The notes below the pieces were generated by a model, which made no database searches, was not told the origin of the DNA, and worked only from the letters and a program-made list of their open reading frames with translations. A stretch of DNA of 64,000 nt from Ralstonia condita (lineage in GTDB: Bacteria > Pseudomonadota > Gammaproteobacteria > Burkholderiales > Burkholderiaceae), in NCBI RefSeq assembly GCF_958405655.1, contig NZ_CATYWO010000004.1:124001-188000 (forward strand), written 5' to 3'. Every line of letters starts with the position of its first letter. Position 1 is the first letter of the stretch. Shown piece by piece: positions 58,591 through 64,000 of the stretch. Both the position numbers and the translations under genes were made by a program.

Positions 58591-60873
58591 ATGCGGACTT
58601 CCGGCAAGCTCGCCCTCGGACTGGTCATCACACCCGTCGTCATCGTGGCGGCGGCGGTCATCTTCGTGCTGACCTTCGACTGGAATCGCGCCAAGCCCTA
58701 CCTGAACGACCGTGTCTCGCAGGCCATCGGACGTCCGTTCGCCATCAACGGCGACCTGATGCTCACCTGGAAGAAGCCCGACGGCGAATCGGGCTGGCGG
58801 GCCTATGTGCCGTGGCCACGTCTGATCGCCAACGACATCACCATCGGCAATCCGGATTGGGCCAGGCAGCCGCATGTGGCGACGATCCACCAGCTCACGT
58901 TCGTGCTAGAGGCGCTGCCGCTGCTTGCGCATCGCATCGTCATCCCGAGCGTCACGCTCGATACGCCCTCCATCGCGCTGGAGCGCGACAAGCAGAACCG
59001 CAACAACTGGACGTTCCACCTGGCCGGCAGCGAAGGAAGCGATGGCAAGCCTTCAGACTGGAAACTGGACTTGCGTGAAATCGCCTTCAGCAAGGGCTCG
59101 CTGGCGCTGGACGATGACCTCAAGCGCATTCACCTCGCCGCCACCATCGACACGGTCGACCGCCAGGCGCTGTACGCCGCGGCCAGCGGCACGACCATCA
59201 GGGGGGAAGACCCGCCGGCCAAGGCGCCGAACGGCCCCGACGCTGCGGCGTCCGGCGCCGAGGCGCGGGAGCGAGTCGCGCCCGATCCGCGACAGCCCTA
59301 CGGCATCGCATGGACGGTCAAGGGCACATATAACAACGCCGCGATCAAGGGCAGCGGCAAGGCGGGTGGCGTGCTGCGCCTGCAGGACGCGCAACGCCCG
59401 TACCCGCTGCAGGCCGATGTGACCGTCGGCAAGACGCGCATCGATCTGGCCGGCACGCTGACCAACCCCGCCAGCCTGACGGCATTGGACCTGCGACTGC
59501 ACCTGTCGGGCGCCAGCATGGCGCAGTTGTATCCGCTGACGGGCGTGGTGCTGCCCGATACGCCGCCGTTCGACACGCGCGGGCGCCTCATCGGCGAACT
59601 GCGCAAGCAAGGGTCGACGTGGCGCTATGAGAAATTCACGGGCCGCGTGGGCGGTTCCGATCTGGGCGGCACCCTGAACTTTGCAATGCGAGAGCCCCGG
59701 CCGCAGTTGACGGGCGAACTGGTCTCGCATCAACTGCTGTTTGCTGACCTTGCGCCAATCATTGGCGCCGACTCCAACGCCAGCAAGGCCAAGCGCGCCG
59801 ATCCGAGCGCAGACCCTGACGACAGCAAGACCGTGCGCCAGCCCGCCGACAAAGTGCTGCCGGTCGAACCCTTCCGCACTGATCGCTGGAACGCCATCGA
59901 TGCCGACGTGAAATTCACCGGGGAGCGCATCGTCCACACCGCGGATCTGCCGATCGATCACCTCGTCACGCATATCAAACTGCAGGGCGCAGTCCTCACG
60001 CTCGATCCGCTCAACTTCGGCATTGCGGGTGGCACGCTCGCCTCGAACATCCAGCTCGACGGCCACGCTACCCCGATGCAGGCACGCGCGGCGCTGACGG
60101 CGCGGCACTTCAAGATCAAGCAATTGTTTCCGAAAATCGAATCCATGCGCGCGAGCGTGGGCGAGATCAACGGTGACGCACGACTGTCCGCGACAGGCAA
60201 CTCCGTTGCCACGCTGCTCGGCTCGTCCAACGGCCAGCTCAAGATCCTCGTGGAGCAAGGCACCATCAGCAAGTTCATCCTCGAAGCGATGGGGCTGAAT
60301 GTCGGCAACGTGATCCTGACCAAGCTCTTTGGCGACAAACAGGTCAGCATCAATTGCGCAGCCGGCGATTTTGCCGTCAGCGACGGGCTGGCGCAGGCGC
60401 GCACATTCGTAGTGGACACGCAGGACGCCGTGATCGACGTCACGGGCGCGACAAGCCTCAAGAAAGAGACCCTCGACTTCACCATTCACCCGGATTCAAA
60501 AGGGCTGCGCGTGTTCTCGCTGCGCACGCCGCTGTACGTGAAAGGCACGTACAAACGTCCGGATGTGTCGGTCAACCCCGCCGTGGTGGCTCTGCGGGCG
60601 GGCGGCGCGGTCGCGCTGGCGTTCGCCGCACCGGTGGCGGCGGTGCTGCCCGTGCTCGAACTCAAGCCTGCGCCGGATAGCCCATGCGGCAAGCTCCTGG
60701 CCGAAGTACGCCAGCGCCCGACCGCGCCTGCGCCGGGCAAGATCGAACGCGACACGAAACCGGCCCGCACGCCAAAGGGCGCCCCGGGAGCGGCGCCCGC
60801 CAATCGCGACGCCGCTCCGCCTCAACGCCCCACCGCCCCCACATCGCGTGACCCGCTTACCAGCGGAGGGTGA
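58591..60873 (+). CDS. AsmA-family envelope protein
   Basis: A 760-residue protein with an N-terminal membrane anchor (about 7-27) and a long beta-rich periplasmic body, AsmA/YhjG-like. The AsmA motif region is near 30-120 (including WRAYVPWPRLIANDITIG), and the AsmA C-terminal domain lies near 500-660 (GINGDARLSATGNSVATLLG-type segment). The last 80 residues are Pro/Ala/Arg-rich and probably disordered. AsmA-like proteins form hydrophobic bridges for phospholipid transport to the outer membrane. ATG 58591 begins the anchor; a longer frame to 57910 is antisense to tcdA and rejected. Confidence 0.9.
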   Translation: MRTSGKLALGLVITPVVIVAAAVIFVLTFDWNRAKPYLNDRVSQAIGRPFAINGDLMLTWKKPDGESGWRAYVPWPRLIANDITIGNPDWARQPHVATIHQLTFVLEALPLLAHRIVIPSVTLDTPSIALERDKQNRNNWTFHLAGSEGSDGKPSDWKLDLREIAFSKGSLALDDDLKRIHLAATIDTVDRQALYAAASGTTIRGEDPPAKAPNGPDAAASGAEARERVAPDPRQPYGIAWTVKGTYNNAAIKGSGKAGGVLRLQDAQRPYPLQADVTVGKTRIDLAGTLTNPASLTALDLRLHLSGASMAQLYPLTGVVLPDTPPFDTRGRLIGELRKQGSTWRYEKFTGRVGGSDLGGTLNFAMREPRPQLTGELVSHQLLFADLAPIIGADSNASKAKRADPSADPDDSKTVRQPADKVLPVEPFRTDRWNAIDADVKFTGERIVHTADLPIDHLVTHIKLQGAVLTLDPLNFGIAGGTLASNIQLDGHATPMQARAALTARHFKIKQLFPKIESMRASVGEINGDARLSATGNSVATLLGSSNGQLKILVEQGTISKFILEAMGLNVGNVILTKLFGDKQVSINCAAGDFAVSDGLAQARTFVVDTQDAVIDVTGATSLKKETLDFTIHPDSKGLRVFSLRTPLYVKGTYKRPDVSVNPAVVALRAGGAVALAFAAPVAAVLPVLELKPAPDSPCGKLLAEVRQRPTAPAPGKIERDTKPARTPKGAPGAAPANRDAAPPQRPTAPTSRDPLTSGG

Positions 60874-60880
60874 AGCGCCC

Positions 60881-62164
60881 TTAATTGGCCGAACGCCGCT
60901 TCGCGATGTCCTCTGCCGTCATCTGAGGCGTGGCCGGGTCACCGAACTGGCGCGTCACGTAGTTGGTCAGCGCGGCGAGCTGCGCGTCAGACAGCTCACG
61001 TCCGAACGCCGGCATGCCGATATGGCGGTCACCCGCCTTGCGCGCGATACCGAACAGCATGACCTGCACGAGGTTGGTGGTGTCGCGCGCGCCCACCGTG
61101 GAGTTGTGCAGCAGCGGCGGATAGTAGCCGTCGGGCGTGCCGCGCCCATCGGCCTGGTGGCACGTGGCGCAATTGCCGAGATAGAGCCGCGCTGCATTGA
61201 GGGTGGTCTCGATCGGCGTGCCGCGCAGTGCAATGACGTCCGTAGCCGGCTTGCCCCAATCCTGACGCGCACGCTCCAAGTTGTCGCTCACCGCCGGAAC
61301 GCTGCGCAGATACTCGGCGATGGCCCCCAGGTCTTGCGTCGTCATGCGCGAGAAGCTGTGCTGCACCGCCTCGCCCATCGGCCCCGCTGCCTGCGCCACG
61401 CCCGACACGCTGCCGGTACGCAAGTACTGCACGATCTGTTCGGACTTCCATGCGCCAATGCCGCTGGTCGGGTCCGCGGTGATGTTGAACGCTGTCCAGC
61501 CCGCGAGGGTGGACCCGGCCAGATACCCCTTGCCGCGCTCGTCCATGGCCTTCTCTTGCATGGCGATGCCGCGTGGCGTGTGGCAAGTGCCGCAGTGCGC
61601 GAGCCCCTGTACGAGATAGGCGCCGCGGTTCCACGTCGGCGGCTTGTCGCCCCTGGGGATGTACGGTTCGCGCTTGAGGAAGACCAGGTTCCACAACTTC
61701 AGCGGCCAACGCATGTTCAGCGGCCAGCGGATCGTGCCCGGCGGTGGATCGTTCTGCACGGGCGCCACGCCATCGCGGAAGTACGCGTAGAGGTCGCGCA
61801 TGTCCGCGTCATTGATTTTCGCGAAAGACGGGTATGGCATGGCCGGATACAGGTTGTTGCCTTCGTCGTCCACCCCCTGACGCACAGCCCGCTCAAAGTC
61901 TTCGTAACTCCAATTGCCGATGCCGGTCTTTTCGTCTGGCGTAATGTTGCTCGTGTAGATCGTGCCCAGCATCGGAATCTGCATCGGCAAGCCGCCGGCA
62001 AAGGGCTTGCCGCTGGGCGCCGTATGGCAGGCCGCGCAGTCCGCCGCAATGGCGAGGTATTCGCCGCGCTTGATTTGCGCAGTGTCAGCGGGCGTGTCCT
62101 TGGCCCAGGCATTGGCCACCAGACCGGTCAGCAACAGCAGAGAGAAAGAAGCGATCGTCTTCAT
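60881..62164 (-). CDS. Tri-heme cytochrome c subunit of FAD dehydrogenase
   Basis: A 427-residue periplasmic cytochrome. A signal peptide (about 1-21, cut after AWA) is followed by three heme c motifs: CAACH (about 43-47), CGTCH (about 191-195) and CATCH (about 328-332). This is the cytochrome subunit of gluconate 2-dehydrogenase/fructose dehydrogenase type complexes, which passes electrons from the FAD subunit to ubiquinone. It is 1 bp after the GMC gene stop and ends next to the AsmA gene, converging. Confidence 0.93.
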   Translation of the reverse strand: MKTIASFSLLLLTGLVANAWAKDTPADTAQIKRGEYLAIAADCAACHTAPSGKPFAGGLPMQIPMLGTIYTSNITPDEKTGIGNWSYEDFERAVRQGVDDEGNNLYPAMPYPSFAKINDADMRDLYAYFRDGVAPVQNDPPPGTIRWPLNMRWPLKLWNLVFLKREPYIPRGDKPPTWNRGAYLVQGLAHCGTCHTPRGIAMQEKAMDERGKGYLAGSTLAGWTAFNITADPTSGIGAWKSEQIVQYLRTGSVSGVAQAAGPMGEAVQHSFSRMTTQDLGAIAEYLRSVPAVSDNLERARQDWGKPATDVIALRGTPIETTLNAARLYLGNCATCHQADGRGTPDGYYPPLLHNSTVGARDTTNLVQVMLFGIARKAGDRHIGMPAFGRELSDAQLAALTNYVTRQFGDPATPQMTAEDIAKRRSAN

Positions 62165-62165
62165 C

Positions 62166-63776
62166 TCACGCCTCCTTCTTCAGTTGGTCAGCAATGCGCA
62201 GTGCCAGTGCCGCGATGGTCAGCGTCACGTTGACGGTGCCCACGGTCGGCATGGTGGAACTGCTGCTGATGAACAGGTTCGGGTGGTCGAACGTCCGGCA
62301 ATCCTTGTCGACCACGGAGTCTTTCGGATCGGCGCCCATGATGGTTGCGCCGGTGATGTGGTTGTTGGGCGCGAAGTCGTCGTGGAACTCCACATTGGTG
62401 CCGCCCATCACTTGCGCTGCCGTCGCATAGACCTCGCGCGTATGCACGGCGCTGCGTTTGACGTAGTCGTCAATGTGGTACGTGATCTCGGGGCGCGGAA
62501 TACCGATGGCATCGACCTCGGTCGCGCTCGGCACGATGCGGTTTTCCGGCAGCGGCAGGATCTCGTGAAAACTGTCGAACTGCACGTAGCGCGCGGCCTG
62601 GTCGCGGATGCGCGCATCCAGTTCAACGGGCTTGATGAGCTTGCCTTCCTTGAAGATGCGCTGCGTCTCCTGCTCAATGCGCGAGATGTTCGACAGGTGC
62701 AGTTTCTTGCCAGCCTGCGTGGCACGGAACGGCCCATCGCGAAAGCCGATCAGCGAGGTCATTTCCTGTGGCCCGCGCCCCGGCCATAGCTTGCGGTCGG
62801 CATAGAAGCTCACGCCGGTGCCGGGGTGGTCCATCAGGTTGCGCCCCACCATGTCGGAGCTGTTGCCCACACCCTTCGGAAAATCCTGGCTGGTGGACAT
62901 CAGCATCAGCTTGGGCGTTTCGATGCCGTTGGCGGCCAGCACGAACCACTTGCCTTCCACGCGGTGCTCGGCGCCTTTCGAGTCCTTGTAGCGCGCGGCC
63001 ACGATGCGCTTGTTGGGGCCGACTTCGAGCTTGAAGACCACGGCGTTCTCGATCAGCCGGGCGCCGGCCTGCTCGGCTTTCTCCACGTGCACGATGCCGT
63101 TGTACATCGCGCCGATCGGGCAGATCGGCATGCAGTTGTTATTGCCGCAGCAGGTCGGGCGGCCGTCGTACGGGCGGCTGTTGCGCGCCACCGGCTCGGT
63201 CACCACGCGGAAGCTCGCGTCGTGCGCATTGAGCGCTTCCTTGATCGTGCGCTCATTGAACGAGAGCGGCAGCGGCGCCATGGGATACGGCTGGCTGCGC
63301 GGCGAGCCCAGATCTTCGTCGTTCGGGCCCCACACGCCCAGGGCCTCTTCGGCCAGGCCGTAATAGCGTTCAAGATCCTGATACTGGATCGGCCAGTCGC
63401 GCGCGATGCCGTACACACTGCGCAGCTTGAAGTCGTTCGGCAAGAAGCGCCACGTCGATGCGGCCCAGTGCCACGTCGTGCCGCCCACCGCCCGGATGTA
63501 CTGCGAGTTGAACTGGTGCTCGCCCTTTAGCACGAGGTAGTTGTTGGGCGGGCCATATTCCGGATGCGGTGCCCATGGCGTCGACGGATACGGCGCCATG
63601 AAATCCATCTTGTCGGCCTGATTGCGGAAGCGCTCGACGATCTCCCAGCGCGGCAGGCGCGGGCCGGCTTCGAGCATCAGCACCGACTTGCCCGCACGCG
63701 CCAGCTCGTAAGCCACCAGCGCCCCGGCCACGCCGGAGCCCACCACCACGATATCGGCTTGTTGGGTATCGGCCAT
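62166..63776 (-). CDS. GMC-family FAD dehydrogenase large subunit
   Basis: A 536-residue flavoprotein that oxidises a sugar, sugar acid or alcohol in the periplasm. The FAD motif is VVGSGVAGALVAYELARAG (about 11-29). Cys residues C209, C210, C215 and C219 (TCCGNNNCMPICPIGA) match the site of the [3Fe-4S] cluster in fructose dehydrogenase-type enzymes. The GMC catalytic His/Asn are probably H473 (NNHITG) and N516 (GTVNVT). It lacks its own signal; export likely rides with the small subunit through Tat. ATG 63776 overlaps the small-subunit stop by 1 bp. Confidence 0.92.
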   Translation of the reverse strand: MADTQQADIVVVGSGVAGALVAYELARAGKSVLMLEAGPRLPRWEIVERFRNQADKMDFMAPYPSTPWAPHPEYGPPNNYLVLKGEHQFNSQYIRAVGGTTWHWAASTWRFLPNDFKLRSVYGIARDWPIQYQDLERYYGLAEEALGVWGPNDEDLGSPRSQPYPMAPLPLSFNERTIKEALNAHDASFRVVTEPVARNSRPYDGRPTCCGNNNCMPICPIGAMYNGIVHVEKAEQAGARLIENAVVFKLEVGPNKRIVAARYKDSKGAEHRVEGKWFVLAANGIETPKLMLMSTSQDFPKGVGNSSDMVGRNLMDHPGTGVSFYADRKLWPGRGPQEMTSLIGFRDGPFRATQAGKKLHLSNISRIEQETQRIFKEGKLIKPVELDARIRDQAARYVQFDSFHEILPLPENRIVPSATEVDAIGIPRPEITYHIDDYVKRSAVHTREVYATAAQVMGGTNVEFHDDFAPNNHITGATIMGADPKDSVVDKDCRTFDHPNLFISSSSTMPTVGTVNVTLTIAALALRIADQLKKEA

Positions 63777-64000
63777 CAGGCTTGCCTCTCGACAGGGGGT
63801 TCGGCCCAGAAGCCGGGCTGGTTGGGGCAGTATGTGCGGATGACCAGCGTGTCGGAGACCACGCTGTACATCAGCGCCTGCTCGTACGTGACGACATTGC
63901 CGTCGACCACACCCAGGTACCACGCTTCCAGAATCTGCAGCGCCGTCTTCTGCTGTGCGTCGGACAGCGAGCCCGCTGCCAATGCCTGCGCCAGCGGCCG
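63776..64000 (-). CDS. Dehydrogenase small subunit (5' end beyond window)
   Basis: The last 74 residues of a protein of the sorbitol/gluconate dehydrogenase small-subunit family (FAD-SLDH type). The segment ending YCPNQPGFWAEPPVERQA with AWYLGVVDGNVVTYEQAL before it is characteristic. The frame is open to the right edge, so an upstream part, expected to carry a Tat signal, is missing. It is the first gene of the three-gene dehydrogenase operon, overlapping the GMC start by 1 bp. Confidence 0.85.
   Translation of the reverse strand, partial: RPLAQALAAGSLSDAQQKTALQILEAWYLGVVDGNVVTYEQALMYSVVSDTLVIRTYCPNQPGFWAEPPVERQA

Noticed and set aside
1..64000. CRISPR array
   Set aside because: No series of regularly spaced 25-40 bp repeats was seen on reading the window; only short local inverted and phased repeats occur.

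Overview
The window looks like a chromosome segment of a high-GC betaproteobacterium, most likely Ralstonia of the R. pickettii / R. insidiosa type. The evidence is family-level recognition: a LipA lipase with its steric foldase, tandem purine nucleoside permeases, TctBA, a three-subunit FAD dehydrogenase, and alaS and glnS in an ordinary Burkholderiales-style backbone. No species call is possible from sequence reading alone.

Positions 1 to about 23.4 kb are a genomic island in its right-hand part. It begins with the end of a prophage: a tail or baseplate-like protein, small membrane proteins, a signal-anchored endolysin, and an Rz gene with a nested Rz1 (1-3644). Next comes a minus-strand six-gene operon (11858 to 3667): WYL regulator, DUF262/DUF1524 nuclease, ribbon-helix-helix protein, beta-class DNA methyltransferase, McrB-like AAA+ NTPase and McrC-like DUF2357 nuclease. 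This is a candidate composite defence system. A second, degenerate phage lysozyme follows (12067-12471), so the defence operon seems to sit within phage lysis DNA.

Positions 22872 to 12553 (minus strand) hold a compact transmissible locus of stress tolerance: small HTH protein, Hsp20, ClpK/ClpG disaggregase, cardiolipin synthase, FtsH, thioredoxin 2, PsiE, M48 protease and a DegP-like protease. Several gene pairs overlap by 4 bp. At 23356-23384 is the 3' end of a tRNA gene with no matching 5' half, followed by a strong terminator. I read this as the right attachment-site scar of the island, with the intact tRNA and integrase to the left of the window.

From 23.6 kb onward the sequence is chromosomal backbone. 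A minus-strand run (MFS, class II aldolase, tautomerase, threonine aldolase, Nudix, TusA) is followed by LysR, an NfeD protease/slipin pair, two nucleoside permeases, alaS, a CaiB-type CoA transferase, TctBA, lipase and foldase, glnS, YceI, an S4 protein and MAPEG. Then come the paired membrane proteins DUF3999/DUF2339, YaeQ, FKBP, tRNA-Cys, ChaC, an ankyrin protein, acyl-CoA ligase, CnoX, a FrnE-like DsbA, hemerythrin, TcdA, AsmA, and a three-subunit GMC dehydrogenase whose small subunit runs off the right edge. No rRNA, CRISPR array or insertion sequence was seen.
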